From CANLBN01 sp965230205 (lineage in GTDB: Bacteria; Pseudomonadota; Gammaproteobacteria; Pseudomonadales; Cellvibrionaceae): a stretch of 64,000 nt of DNA. The notes beneath the pieces were generated by a model, which searched no databases, was not told the origin of the DNA, and was given only the letters and a program-made list of their open reading frames with translations. The position numbers and the translations under genes were made by a program. Shown piece after piece: positions 25,879 to 35,405 of the stretch (position 1 is its first letter; each line of letters begins with the position of its first letter). The stretch spans positions 2,604,001-2,668,000 of the forward strand of contig OZ245996.1 in assembly GCA_965230205.1 (NCBI GenBank), in the 5' to 3' direction.

Positions 25879-26640
25879 TTAAAAACGGTAACTGATACCG
25901 GTAGAAAGTGAATAAAGATAATCATCTTCTACTAATGGAGAGTCTGTAATTGAACTATCCAAACTAACATACTCCATTCTTCCTGATAGCAGCCATTTGT
26001 CTGAAAGTTCGTAATACAGGCCAAATTCAAGTCCAATATTATTCGCACTATCAGCTTTATAAGTACTTGATAAACGGGTATTCAATGGGTTATCAACTTC
26101 TGACTGGCTTACCCCAAAATAATTGTCGGTATAGTCCTTATCAAGGTGTTCAACAAATAAAGATGACATAATAAATAACTTTCCTTTTTGATATTCATGC
26201 TCCACAGATAACTCAACGCTTGAGCCATCTTCCGAGTGTTTCATGGGTTGAATACCAAAGCTAAAAGGCTCCAGTTCAAAGCCCAAAAAGAAGCCATAAG
26301 AGTGACCATCATCTCTGGTCTCCAGGCCTTTATAGCCATCGCCCAGATCTTCTTCATCGAAGCCATAACCTTCAAACAAGCTAAAGACCGGGCCTATTTC
26401 TATGTTCCTGTTTTCATATAAGCGATAGCCAATGTCGCCACCTTCCCAATAGAAGCCGCCTTTTTGCGCATTGATGATGGGAAAAGCTTCAGTCTCATCA
26501 TCAATGGTTTCGTAGATGCTACTCTCAAAATTAGCTCCAATCCCTAGGTATAACCTATCTGGCCCGCCAGCCAACGCTGTGTGTGGAAAGCTTGTACTTA
26601 AAATGCAAGCCATGCTAAGTGTTATATGTGTTGTCTTCAT
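25879..26640 (-). CDS. MipA/OmpV-family outer-membrane protein
   Basis: The protein has about 253 residues. A signal peptide (MKTTHITLSMACILSTSFPHTALAG) is followed by alternating beta-strands (LYLGIGANFESSIYE; GGDIGYRLYENRNIEIGPVFSLFEGYGFD; LSTGISYRF at the C-terminus, ending in Phe as for outer-membrane barrels). I start at ATG 26640 (RBS AAGGTG), not at a longer frame to 26808, because the signal peptide begins there. Confidence 0.85.
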   Translation of the reverse strand: MKTTHITLSMACILSTSFPHTALAGGPDRLYLGIGANFESSIYETIDDETEAFPIINAQKGGFYWEGGDIGYRLYENRNIEIGPVFSLFEGYGFDEEDLGDGYKGLETRDDGHSYGFFLGFELEPFSFGIQPMKHSEDGSSVELSVEHEYQKGKLFIMSSLFVEHLDKDYTDNYFGVSQSEVDNPLNTRLSSTYKADSANNIGLEFGLYYELSDKWLLSGRMEYVSLDSSITDSPLVEDDYLYSLSTGISYRF

Positions 26641-26848
26641 TAAATAATCACCTTGGTTAGTTTGCGAGATAATATAAATGTGGCAAAGTAAAAAAATGGT
26701 GATTATGGATGTTGTTTGACTAGGAAATGATTCACAAAGATTAACTGTTGATAGATTACTTTTTTCCTCGTTGATCAAGTTTACATTCACATTTTTTTCA
26801 CTGCCCATTGCTGATAATTACTCTCATCTACTGATGGAGTGATGAGTA

Positions 26849-27997
26849 ATGATTAACTTAAAGATAAAAACTGTATTAGGGCGCTATATATTATTACCGG
26901 CTTTATCCGCTGTATTTCTAACGGCTTGTGGAGGCAGTAATAGCAGTAGCAATAATAATGATCCTGTAACCGATGAACCTGCAACCTTGGAAGACTTAGG
27001 TCGGCAGTTATATTTTGATACGAACTTATCGAACCCTGTGGGACAGTCATGTGCAAGCTGCCATACACCTGAGGTTGGGTTTGATGATCCTGATGATTTG
27101 TTGGCGACTTCAGAAGGTGCTGTGATTGATCGCTTTGGTCCACGTAATTCGCCAACTGCCAGTTATACGGCGTTTATTCCTCCATTGAGGTTTGATGTTG
27201 AGGAAGATCGTTTTGTGGGTGGTTTATTCTGGGATGGTCGAGCAGACTCCCTTGAAGAGCAGGCACAAGGCCCTTTCTTAAATCCCTTGGAAATGAATAT
27301 GGAAAGCGAAGCTGCTGTTGTTGAAGCGGTTCAGCAGTCGAGTTATGCGCAAGATTTCCTTGATGTGTTTGGTGAAGATGCCTTTGATGATGTAGAAGAA
27401 GCTTATATCAATATTTCGGAGGCTATTGCGGAATTTGAGCGGACACCTGAATTTTTGCCTTTTACATCCAAGTTTGATGCAGTCCAAGCAGGCACTGCTG
27501 AATTTACCGAATCGGAAGAGCGTGGTTTTGACTTATTTGTCGATGACCTCGAAGAGGGCGGTGCAGATTGCGCGGGGTGCCATAATAGTTTTGAAGATGG
27601 CCCCATTTTATTTAGTAGTTTTGAATACGAAAATCTGGGTGTTCCTGCAAATCCCAATAATCCATTTTATTCTGTTAGCGAAGAACTAAATCCAGATGGA
27701 GAAAACTTTATCGACCTTGGTTTGGGTGCTGTTGTTGGTGATGACAGGGAAGATGGAAAATTTCGTACACCTCCTTTACGTAATGTCGCTGAAACAGCAC
27801 CTTATATGCACAATGGTGTGTTTAATACACTGGCAGAAGTGCTGGAATTCTATAACGACAGAGACCCTAATGATGCGGAAGTAACACGCAATATGACAGA
27901 TGATGAGTCAGTGGGTAACTTGAACTTTAATGAGCAGCAGTTACAGGATTTAGAAGCATTTTTGCGTACCTTGTCTGATGGTTATTCTGCTGAATAA
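26849..27997 (+). CDS. Di-haem cytochrome c peroxidase (lipoprotein)
   Basis: This 382-residue protein has a lipoprotein-like signal (SAVFLTACGGSNSSSNNN) and a Ser/Asn linker. Haem-binding CASCH is at about residue 68 and CAGCH at about residue 240. It has the family blocks LGRQLYFDTNLS, GPRNSPTASYTAFIPPL, FFWDGR-like (LFWDGRADSLEEQAQGPFLNPLEMN) and APYMHNGVFNTLAEVLEFYN. It reduces hydrogen peroxide in the periplasm. It is divergent from the OmpV-like gene. Confidence 0.92.
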   Translation: MINLKIKTVLGRYILLPALSAVFLTACGGSNSSSNNNDPVTDEPATLEDLGRQLYFDTNLSNPVGQSCASCHTPEVGFDDPDDLLATSEGAVIDRFGPRNSPTASYTAFIPPLRFDVEEDRFVGGLFWDGRADSLEEQAQGPFLNPLEMNMESEAAVVEAVQQSSYAQDFLDVFGEDAFDDVEEAYINISEAIAEFERTPEFLPFTSKFDAVQAGTAEFTESEERGFDLFVDDLEEGGADCAGCHNSFEDGPILFSSFEYENLGVPANPNNPFYSVSEELNPDGENFIDLGLGAVVGDDREDGKFRTPPLRNVAETAPYMHNGVFNTLAEVLEFYNDRDPNDAEVTRNMTDDESVGNLNFNEQQLQDLEAFLRTLSDGYSAE

Positions 27998-28435
27998 CTA
28001 AACCAAAAAGCAGGGAAGCTTTAACTATTTAAACATGCTTATTATCAAAGATCGATTATGAATTATAAGTCAGTACGCTTTCGCTTTAGTTGGGTAAAAC
28101 CTTTTATCCATGTCGCTTTATTCATTTTTATCTAATTCCTGGTTTCATTGAGTTTTATAGAGTTTACATCTATTTGAAGCTGTTTGAATCCATAAAACCC
28201 CAAAGAAGCCACCTTTAATAGTAGGCTTAATAAAAGAACTGCTGGTAATCATAGAAGTCAATAACCCGCCCATTTAAATATTCTTATACTGAACCGCCAC
28301 TTAAGTAGGCCCACTCACCAAGATACGGTATTGACAATAGCCATCACCCGGTTATATTCGAAACCGCCAGCCTTCAGGGATGGAACACGGCTTTTCAAGC
28401 CGCCCCATTACTATAAATACAATGAGAGTATAACA
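27998..28435. other. 440-bp intergenic stretch
   Basis: No supported gene. A 25-codon frame from ATG 28058 (MNYKSVRFRFSWVKPFIHVA...) looks faintly like the start of a membrane protein and may be a remnant. The stretch holds a GC-richer part near 28340-28410 with short palindromes just before the phospholipase gene. Confidence 0.35.
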
Positions 28436-30679
28436 ATGAAAGTTTGTCGTTTATCTGTGGTTATTGCGGTTCTGTTATTAGCCTCCTGCGCCTATTTGGA
28501 TACAGGTTATCAAGTCAGCCCTCTGGATGACAATGTATTAGCAGCTAATCGCTCAGCGAGTATGAATGGTTTCAGTAGTGCTGAATTGTTGCGAGATAAC
28601 GATCAGGCTTTTGAAAACAAACTGGCGTTAATCAATAGTGCGACTCAAACGATTGATCTGGCCTATTATATTTTTGACGATGACTATAGTTCATCGGTAT
28701 TGAGCAAGGCATTACTGGATGCCACTCGACGGGGTGTTAATGTCCGTTTGCTGGTGGATTACCACTCTGCCTACAAGGATCTGGATCGTTTTTCCATGCT
28801 CGAATTCTTTGGCAATCGTGGCAGTGGTAGTTTGCGGGTTAAGTTTTACAATCGCCCAACTCCCTTGATGATTAAAGATGCGATCTTTATGACATTGGGA
28901 TGTCGCCATCCTGATTTGGATAAGCGCAGTGGTTGTAGCCAGGAGAAACTGGCTGAAATTGATCGTTTGATTGCTGGGAGTAATGATCCTGCCAATATAC
29001 GTTATGGTAGCTCAGGATTATTTTTGTCTGGTTTGTACGGTAAAAACCCTCAACTCATGGCATTGGCGGTGAATGAGGCACACCAATTGGATGTAGACAA
29101 ATTATCTCAGTCCGATAGCAGCGCAGACCAAGCTGATTCACTTAAAAAGGTTGGTCAAATTTATTGGCGTGCTTATTATGGTTCAGGCTCAGACCGCTTG
29201 GTTAATCGTGCCAAACTATCCATGGCATTTTTGGTTTATGGTGATACCCTAAATCCAGTTTATGATGCCTTTTCCTCTTTTCTGCCTGTTGAGCGTGAGC
29301 AATCCAGTGCCGCACGACGGGATTGGGACTTCAGTACGGACTTTTTGCATCACAAATTACTTTGGGTTGATCGACAAAAATTGCAATTGGGTGGCCGCAA
29401 TGTTCAGGATGCCTATCACCTACAGCCCAGTAACTTGTCCGATAAATACACCTTTGTCGATACTGATTTAATCGTTGAGTTAGAAGAGGCTAACAATGCA
29501 TTCGGCGAGTCTTTTGAGCGTTTGTGGAATTACTCCATGACGGCCAGCCTGGCAGATGTTCGCCAACATGCCCCCAATGATTTTTTGGTAGCACAACAAA
29601 AGGCGAATAAAGTCTGTAAAGAGACCCCGAAAGAGAATTGTGTTGAGCAGGAGTTTAATAAAGCGATTACTATTCCTTTACGTGATCGTATGGAAGGTCA
29701 CTACAGCCAGTTACAGACTGCTGTACAAGTTTATAATCGTAGCTACCAAGCATTGGCAAAGGACAAGCGCTCATCATCCTTTAAACTTGATCCGCAAGCA
29801 ACGCTTAGTTATATCGAAAATTTACCATATATAGTCAATGATGTAACCAGCGAAATCAGCAACCGCCACTATGGTTCTATTAATGGTGAGGAGGGAAATT
29901 TTGGGAAACATATTCACGGTATTTGGTTGTCTGCTTTAAAGTCTGTTTGTCAGCAAGCGACAGCGGAGAGCCCACAACAAATTATTTTTTATAATGCCTA
30001 CGTTTTTTTCCCTTCCAATATTCTCCATCAGCTTGCGCGAATGATTGATGGTCGTGAGCCTTGTGCCCATGTCACTATTGATGTGCTGACTAATTCTATT
30101 ACAACCACTGATCTAAACGTAGTGAATATTCTCTCGCGCCATTCGATTAAAGCCTTGTTGGAGCACAAACAGCTCCATCACGATCCGTTAACCGGCGCCC
30201 GTTTTCGTTATTTTGAGACGCCACCGGCAGCAAATACCACATCGACTCTTTCACTTCACAGCAAAGTTATGGTGTTTGGTGATCGTATGTTTGTGGGGTC
30301 CGCCAATGCAGATGCGCGTAGTTTAATGATGGATACTAATAACGGTTTACTGATTGAAAATGCTCCGCAATTTATTGGTACTTACCGGCAATGGTTTAAC
30401 CAGCAACTCGCTGATAAAACACTGGCACTGGAAATGACGCAAGAGTATCAGGTCATTAGCCGAACGGATTTGTTAAAGCTAGATGAGCAAGCCATAGATG
30501 CGATGGTTGATCGCTACAATATAAAACGTTTTGATGAGAGTGGAGAGCAATTACAAAAAGCGAAAAAAATACAAGTGGACTTGCTGGAAAAAGCATATCA
30601 ACTAAGTAAAAAAATAGTCGGCAAAGGCTCCTCTAAGGAGGCGCAAGCTGAATTTAATTTATTGTTTAAATTAATTTAA
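28436..30679 (+). CDS. Phospholipase D-family lipoprotein
   Basis: This protein of about 747 residues has a lipoprotein signal (VIAVLLLASC). Both HKD motifs are present: HHKLLWVDRQKLQLGGRN and LHSKVMVFGDRMFVGSANAD. It resembles cardiolipin-synthase/PLD-family envelope proteins such as those near YmdC. The extra regions between the motifs (about residues 130-300 and 360-550) are larger than in housekeeping ClsA. I start at ATG 28436, where the lipobox begins. A strong terminator follows. Confidence 0.88.
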   Translation: MKVCRLSVVIAVLLLASCAYLDTGYQVSPLDDNVLAANRSASMNGFSSAELLRDNDQAFENKLALINSATQTIDLAYYIFDDDYSSSVLSKALLDATRRGVNVRLLVDYHSAYKDLDRFSMLEFFGNRGSGSLRVKFYNRPTPLMIKDAIFMTLGCRHPDLDKRSGCSQEKLAEIDRLIAGSNDPANIRYGSSGLFLSGLYGKNPQLMALAVNEAHQLDVDKLSQSDSSADQADSLKKVGQIYWRAYYGSGSDRLVNRAKLSMAFLVYGDTLNPVYDAFSSFLPVEREQSSAARRDWDFSTDFLHHKLLWVDRQKLQLGGRNVQDAYHLQPSNLSDKYTFVDTDLIVELEEANNAFGESFERLWNYSMTASLADVRQHAPNDFLVAQQKANKVCKETPKENCVEQEFNKAITIPLRDRMEGHYSQLQTAVQVYNRSYQALAKDKRSSSFKLDPQATLSYIENLPYIVNDVTSEISNRHYGSINGEEGNFGKHIHGIWLSALKSVCQQATAESPQQIIFYNAYVFFPSNILHQLARMIDGREPCAHVTIDVLTNSITTTDLNVVNILSRHSIKALLEHKQLHHDPLTGARFRYFETPPAANTTSTLSLHSKVMVFGDRMFVGSANADARSLMMDTNNGLLIENAPQFIGTYRQWFNQQLADKTLALEMTQEYQVISRTDLLKLDEQAIDAMVDRYNIKRFDESGEQLQKAKKIQVDLLEKAYQLSKKIVGKGSSKEAQAEFNLLFKLI

Positions 30680-30735
30680 TTAATTTTTGGTTAAATGGTC
30701 AGCTATTTAAATCTCTTAAACTTTTGAAGCAGAAT

Positions 30736-30770
30736 AAATAGGGTGATCTGGTCACCCTATTTATTATTTG
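30736..30770 (+). terminator. Intrinsic terminator after the PLD gene
   Basis: AAATAGGGTGA (30736-30746) pairs perfectly with TCACCCTATTT (30752-30762) around a 5-base loop, followed by ATTATTT. Confidence 0.85.
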
Positions 30771-30945
30771 ATTGGGCTCAGGTTATTTATTTAATCGGTG
30801 GATGTTCGATTGTCTTTTTCATATACATGATGCTGCTACAAGCGCTTATGGTATTAAGCGGAATCAACTAGATAAGACGAGGGAATATGAGCTCAGGAGG
30901 GCTCCTATTTGGACTCGAAACAAAGAGCGGATGATCCTAGAAAGA

Positions 30946-30993
30946 TGGTAGCTACGGGTGGACTTGAACCACCGACCCCAGCATTATGAATGC
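30946..30993 (-). tRNA. tRNA-Met 3' fragment (att site of the conjugative element)
   Basis: On the minus strand this is the 3' half of a tRNA gene: the anticodon loop TTCATAA (anticodon CAT), the rest of the anticodon stem (TGCTG), variable loop, T-arm GGTGG-TTCAAGT-CCACC, acceptor strand CGTAGCT, A, and CCA. Homology stops inside the anticodon stem: to the right (30994 on) the 5' half is missing. This is the classic residue of site-specific integration into a tRNA 3' end, so it is not a functional gene but the attachment core. Confidence 0.85.
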
Positions 30994-31087
30994 GATTTTT
31001 TGAAACTTCCATCTACAACCATAAACAATCACGTAAATAAAAATACAATAAAATCAATAATTTATAATTATATTGTGATCTGTTTGT

Positions 31088-31104
31088 ACCAGATTATATC
31101 TGGT
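31088..31104. promoter_or_regulatory. Dyad upstream of the integrase
   Basis: ACCAGATTATATCTGGT is a 7-3-7 perfect palindrome between the attachment core and the integrase gene. It may bind a directionality factor or regulator. Confidence 0.4.
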
Positions 31105-31115
31105 TGTTTTTCACT

Positions 31116-31148
31116 TTTGCCCTTAATTTGCCCTTAATTTGCCCTTAA
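31116..31148 (+). repeat. Three perfect 11-bp direct repeats
   Basis: TTTGCCCTTAA occurs three times in tandem with no spacer (31116, 31127, 31138), 40 bp upstream of the integrase start. Its position and helical-turn period fit integrase arm-type binding sites. Confidence 0.8.
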
Positions 31149-31188
31149 TATTAAGGTATAATATGTAGTATTGAAAGGGGGATATCTT

Positions 31189-32439
31189 ATGGGTGCTCAT
31201 CTGACCAAAAGCTTTGTGGAAAATATTGAACCTCGTAGTAAAGCCTATGAAATTTATGATACAAAAATTGCTGGATTTTTAGTAAGAGTTCAGCCAACAG
31301 GTAGGTTGGTTTTCTATTTTGCTTATCGTAATCAGGCACGTAAAAATCAGCGTATCAAGATAGGGGTTTATGATGTAGATGCAAAGATGACTGTGCAGAA
31401 AGCACGTGATAAGGCGTCTGTTTATTCAGGGCAGGTACGAAGTGGTGTTGACGTCCAGGGAGAAAAGACTCAAAAGCGCCAAAATGCTATTGAGTCTCAT
31501 CAAAGAACATTAAAGGTTTTTATTGAAGATCACTATGGGCCTTGGGCTTTGGCAAATTTGAAAACAGGCCAAGATACGCTCGATAAACTCTCTTCCAGTT
31601 TTCCAGATTTTATGCAGTTGCCTTTAGACAATATCACGGTTCCATTGGTTGAGCGGTGGCGTACTAAAAAACTGAAGGATAGTATAGAAGCTAGTACAAT
31701 TAATCGCTGTATCGCTGCTCTTAGAGCATTGTTGCGTAAAGCCGTGTCATGGGGGGTTATTGATAACCACCCTCTCAAAGAATTTAAAATGCTTAGGCTA
31801 GATAAAAACCCCGTAGTACGTTTTCTATCTGTTGAGGAAAGGCGGTATCTATATAAGGCGCTTCTAACCAGAGATAAAGAATTGAAGCAAGCTAGAGAGA
31901 GAGGTAATCAGCATAGGCGAGAAAGAAATTATGATGAATTGCCATCTTTGCTAGATTGTTATTATGCTGATCGAATGACACCAATTATCATTTTATCGTT
32001 AAAAACAGGTTTAAGGCGTGGTGAAGCCTTTGATTTAAAATGGTCAGATGTCGATTTCGTGAATATGAAAATTACTCTTAGAGGAGATACCACTAAATCC
32101 AGCCATACTCGCTATATCCCAATTAGCCCTATTGCACTCAAAGTCCTCAATAGATGGAAAGATCAAGCTGAAAAATTAGATGGACGTGTTTTCCCCTCTG
32201 ATAATGGTGGGCGTTTAAATAACCTGAAAAAATCTTGGGCAACCATTATGGATAAAGCTGGTATCGTAAACTTTCGATGGCATGATATGCGCCATGACTT
32301 TGCTTCGCAGTTAGTTATGAAGGGTGTTCCATTAAATACAGTGCGTGAGCTATGTGGCCATGCAGATTCGACCACTACACAGCGTTATGCCCATCTTGCG
32401 CCAGGGCATATTGCAGACGCCATAGCATTAATAGGATAA
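31189..32439 (+). CDS. int: Tyrosine-type integrase of the element
   Basis: This 416-residue protein has an N-terminal DUF4102-like arm-binding domain (LTKSFVENIEPRSKAYEIYDTKIAGFLVRVQPTG), a core-binding domain, and a catalytic domain with Arg in LKTGLRRGEAFDLKWSDV, Lys near KSSHTRYIPI, HDMRHDFAS, GHADSTTTQRYAHL (nucleophile Tyr). I start at ATG 31189 because AAAGGGGG lies eight bases upstream. It sits next to the tRNA-Met fragment and catalyses integration and, with AlpA-type help, excision. Confidence 0.93.
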   Translation: MGAHLTKSFVENIEPRSKAYEIYDTKIAGFLVRVQPTGRLVFYFAYRNQARKNQRIKIGVYDVDAKMTVQKARDKASVYSGQVRSGVDVQGEKTQKRQNAIESHQRTLKVFIEDHYGPWALANLKTGQDTLDKLSSSFPDFMQLPLDNITVPLVERWRTKKLKDSIEASTINRCIAALRALLRKAVSWGVIDNHPLKEFKMLRLDKNPVVRFLSVEERRYLYKALLTRDKELKQARERGNQHRRERNYDELPSLLDCYYADRMTPIIILSLKTGLRRGEAFDLKWSDVDFVNMKITLRGDTTKSSHTRYIPISPIALKVLNRWKDQAEKLDGRVFPSDNGGRLNNLKKSWATIMDKAGIVNFRWHDMRHDFASQLVMKGVPLNTVRELCGHADSTTTQRYAHLAPGHIADAIALIG

Positions 32440-32444
32440 AGAGC

Positions 32445-32735
32445 TTATGCCTTATGCTCTCCTAGATGCTCTAATTTTTTCTGGTTATCTAGCCAAATAT
32501 CCAGATCTTCTCGCAAGTAGCGAACTGAGCGGCCTATCTTAATAAAAGGTGGTGCAGGTATGGATGAATCCCTATTTCCATATACTCTGGCTCTACGAAG
32601 ATATGACCTGCTCATCCCTATGTAAGCAGCAGTTTGTATCTCTGTTAATGATCGAGGTAATATATTTTCTGTATCTGCTTCCATATTGATGTGCCTAGTA
32701 TTTTCAGCATTAGTGGTTTGGTACATTTTGTTCAC
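32445..32735 (-). CDS. AlpA-like excisionase/regulator
   Basis: This 96-residue protein has a MerR-like winged HTH: LTEIQTAAYIGMSRSYLRRARVYGNRDSSIPAPPFIKIGRSVRYLREDLDIWLDNQ. AlpA/Xis proteins of this type control excision of integrative elements. It is convergent with the integrase, six bases from its stop. Confidence 0.85.
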   Translation of the reverse strand: MNKMYQTTNAENTRHINMEADTENILPRSLTEIQTAAYIGMSRSYLRRARVYGNRDSSIPAPPFIKIGRSVRYLREDLDIWLDNQKKLEHLGEHKA

Positions 32736-32902
32736 GGCAGTGGTAATTTTTGTATAAAAAAAAGATTCTAGGAATGCTTAAACATTACAGAGTTAGCAAT
32801 ACTCTAAAGCTTATAAATGAATAAAAGGCAGTAATGCGAGGCGTCAAATACTGAGTATATTTTTAGCAGTTATTATTTTCACCATTTATAGGAGTCGAAA
32901 TA

Positions 32903-33118
32903 ATGAGAAGCTTATCAATCATTTTATTATTATCGTTTTCAGCAATGAGTTATGCGGCTAAACCTCAGCAGTGGGAGTACCAAGTAAAGACCATCGGCCT
33001 ACTGGGTGATGATGTGATCACTAGAAAATTAAATCAGTCGGGGGAGCAAGGTTGGGAGTTGGTGAATTGTACCGTGGAAAAGGCATCGTTAACCTGTATC
33101 TTCAAAAGGCCCAAATAA
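32903..33118 (+). CDS. Small secreted protein, DUF4177-like
   Basis: This 71-residue protein has a signal peptide (MRSLSIILLLSFSAMSYAA) and then QQWEYQVKTIGLLGDDVITRKLNQSGEQGWELVNC, the W-E-Y...LN..G..GWELV pattern of DUF4177-like small proteins. It has a GGAG RBS. Its function is unknown. Confidence 0.65.
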   Translation: MRSLSIILLLSFSAMSYAAKPQQWEYQVKTIGLLGDDVITRKLNQSGEQGWELVNCTVEKASLTCIFKRPK

Positions 33119-33151
33119 CCCAATAAATAGGGCCTTCAGTTAGAACTTGGC

Positions 33152-33382
33152 TTAATCAATATAATGGGTGCCGGGCCGCTTAACGATATCAGCACTATCG
33201 CCATCGTCCGTATCACCGTAGGTTTGATGATTACCGATAGAGTTAGGGCTATCGTCCTCATCATCCGGTGCCAGCACTTCTGTTGCCAATGCGACTGTAT
33301 TCCACAGTAAGGTAAATAATAGGGTAAAAGCCCCCACGACTAGCTGAGTGATTAGCTTGGCTATCTTTATCAATTTCATCAT
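33152..33382 (-). CDS. Small membrane protein of unknown function
   Basis: This 76-residue protein has one hydrophobic segment (about residues 8-35) and an acidic hydrophilic tail (DDEDDSPNSIGNHQTYGDTDDGDS). It lies between DUF4177-like and DUF3560 genes of the element. I do not recognise it. Confidence 0.55.
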   Translation of the reverse strand: MMKLIKIAKLITQLVVGAFTLLFTLLWNTVALATEVLAPDDEDDSPNSIGNHQTYGDTDDGDSADIVKRPGTHYID

Positions 33383-33497
33383 AAAGTTATCTGTTTTCGC
33401 ATATCATGCGGATGTTTAATGATCCCCAATGTTGCCTAATGAGTCAACTATTTGTATTGCGACATCCATTGGGGTGGATAGTGGCAAGTTTATCCAG

Positions 33498-34880
33498 TTA
33501 GTCACCTATTTCTGCATCACCAACAATAATAGCACTGGATTCCATTGGCTCATGTACTCTAGCGTCAGATAAAAATACAGCGCACCATTCTGCGTTGTAG
33601 CCTCGTTGCTCTGGATGCTTGCAAACCTTAAATCGAAATTGCCCACATTCAGACAGTTTTACCATACGGTCATCTGTATAGATTGCAGCATATTCCGCTT
33701 TCGTTAATTCAATTTGCTGGAATATTTTGATTGTACCCCAGGATTGCCCCTTGATTGCGATTGCTCGAAAGTTTAACAGTGGCGGCTGCTTAGGTTTGGC
33801 AGCAGACACCTCATACCCAGACGCTTGCATTAAATCCCTCCACTCTGAGTCGGTTAGAGTCAGTGCTTGCCCGTCACCAATATGCAGTGGCAGAGCAACG
33901 CTGGATGATAACTGCCAGCTTTCACCTTGGTGTTTCGCTATGGGCTTGTGTGCGCCATGTGTTCGCGCAAATACTTGCAGTAATGCAGCGGTGAGTGTTC
34001 CACCGAATCGCTCAACGTCACCCAGCTCTGAGCGCTCATAAGCCAAGCGGTTTAAAATATGATTAATCCAGCGAGCGGTGTACTGGCTATTAGCTTGTTT
34101 ATAGTGAAAGTCTAAGCAAATCTTCACGCATTGGTCAGCGGTGATAATCTTTTCCTCCAATTGCTGGTAGAGGGATTGATCACGAAAGTAAGGTGCTGCT
34201 GCGCCCGTTTTTAATCGTCCGTCTGCATAATGGTGTACCTGTTTTTCATAGTGTTGGGGGTCGCTTTCTTGTAATGCTCTGATGTCTTCCCAAAGTGTTA
34301 TACAAATATTGGCATGATTGATATCCCGCTGTTGATCACGAAGGTCTGCCAGTAGGACTTTAATGCGTCTGGCTCTAACGCTAGAGTTTGATTTTCGTTT
34401 AGCGTGAAGAGTGACCCCTGTCGCTCGGCACTGCCAATAATCAATGGCCTTTGCTGCTTTAACAGAATTTGTCATCGCGGTATGTATGCTTTCTTGATCA
34501 CGCCTTGCTCGTCGTTCTGAGTGATGCCCCACCAGAATAGGCTGTCCGCCATAAAACCGCTCTGCGATACGGCTTGCTGCGTTGTAAAACGCATTAGACT
34601 GGGCTTCTTTTTTTAGCGCTAATGCGTCAAGCCGTTCGATTTTGGCTTCTGCCCGTTCAAGTAGAGTTATTTCTTCCGGGGCGATACTGCCTGCTAATGC
34701 TATGCACACGTCCTCTCGCGCTGGTGTCCACTTGGGCGCGACAAATAACTCTTGCCTGGGTGCCCATATAAAACCGCAGCCCTTCACTTTTTTATAGGTT
34801 TCATCGTCCAGCCATTCCTCGGTATAAATTCTCAGCTTATTATCTTCAAGGCTATAAGTTGCAGTGATTGTATTGTTCAT
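33498..34880 (-). CDS. DUF3560-domain protein of the element
   Basis: This 460-residue protein begins ATYSLEDNKLRIYTEEWLDDETYKKVKGCGFIWAPRQELFVAPKW, the mark of DUF3560 proteins, followed by a helical middle (ERAEAKIERLDALALKKEAQSNAFYNAASRIAERFYGGQPILVGHHSERRARRDQ). This family is typical of large plasmids and integrative elements; its biochemical role is not known. It is transcribed away from the palindromic region at 34921-35235. Confidence 0.85.
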   Translation of the reverse strand: MNNTITATYSLEDNKLRIYTEEWLDDETYKKVKGCGFIWAPRQELFVAPKWTPAREDVCIALAGSIAPEEITLLERAEAKIERLDALALKKEAQSNAFYNAASRIAERFYGGQPILVGHHSERRARRDQESIHTAMTNSVKAAKAIDYWQCRATGVTLHAKRKSNSSVRARRIKVLLADLRDQQRDINHANICITLWEDIRALQESDPQHYEKQVHHYADGRLKTGAAAPYFRDQSLYQQLEEKIITADQCVKICLDFHYKQANSQYTARWINHILNRLAYERSELGDVERFGGTLTAALLQVFARTHGAHKPIAKHQGESWQLSSSVALPLHIGDGQALTLTDSEWRDLMQASGYEVSAAKPKQPPLLNFRAIAIKGQSWGTIKIFQQIELTKAEYAAIYTDDRMVKLSECGQFRFKVCKHPEQRGYNAEWCAVFLSDARVHEPMESSAIIVGDAEIGD

Positions 34881-34920
34881 ATTTATGTCCTCGTCTCATT
34901 GATTTGGGTTTTTAAAACAC

Positions 34921-35235
34921 GCACATCCCTCTGGGATTGAAAATCCCAGACAACGAGCGAAGCGAGTGGGAACACGGCGTTAGCCAGCCGCAAGGGAGGG
35001 TTCCCCCTTGTGCAGGGCAGATTGCAGGGAGGCAATCTGCGGGATACCTTGCGGCTGGCTAAGGTTGTGTTACCCTGAATAAGTCCCAGAGGGATGTGGG
35101 TTAAGAGCGGCGCTTGCGCCTGCTTTGGTCGGGGCGTTGCGGGGTGTCCCCGCTAGAAAGGGGTGACGAAAAACGCTTGTTTTTTTAGCGTTTGGAGCAG
35201 GGGAAAGGCTTTTCCCCCTTAGAAGATAATTTACG
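34921..35235. repeat. Nested palindromic region (possible oriT/replication site or structured RNA)
   Basis: Perfect inverted repeats nest inside each other: 15 bp CACATCCCTCTGGGA (34922-34936) with 35084-35098; 16 bp TTAGCCAGCCGCAAGG (34980-34995) with 35047-35062; and 9 bp GCAGATTGC (35017-35025) with 35032-35040. More hairpins lie at 34932-34948 and at about 35170-35220 (GGGGAAAGGCTTTTCCCC). No gene overlaps it; the 65-codon ORF that runs through is not credible. It is far GC-richer than its surroundings. Confidence 0.7.
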
Positions 35236-35405
35236 TTGCTATTCTTGTTGAATGTGGTGACGACCATGAATCAATGATCTAAAGTTGAAAGCTGTTATCG
35301 ATTTATAGCGGACACTTAGAATACCCCAATTTGCTTTATAGATGCTCTGTATAAGCGGATAAAAAATCCAATATCAATAATAACTGTTAGCTGTATGGAG
35401 AGATC

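Noticed and set aside
30946..30993. Functional tRNA gene
   Set aside because: Only the 3' half (anticodon loop to CCA) is present; the 5' half and a proper anticodon stem are missing.
35070..35267. 65-codon minus-strand ORF in the palindromic region
   Set aside because: It crosses the nested inverted repeats and matches nothing; the sequence is structured DNA rather than coding.
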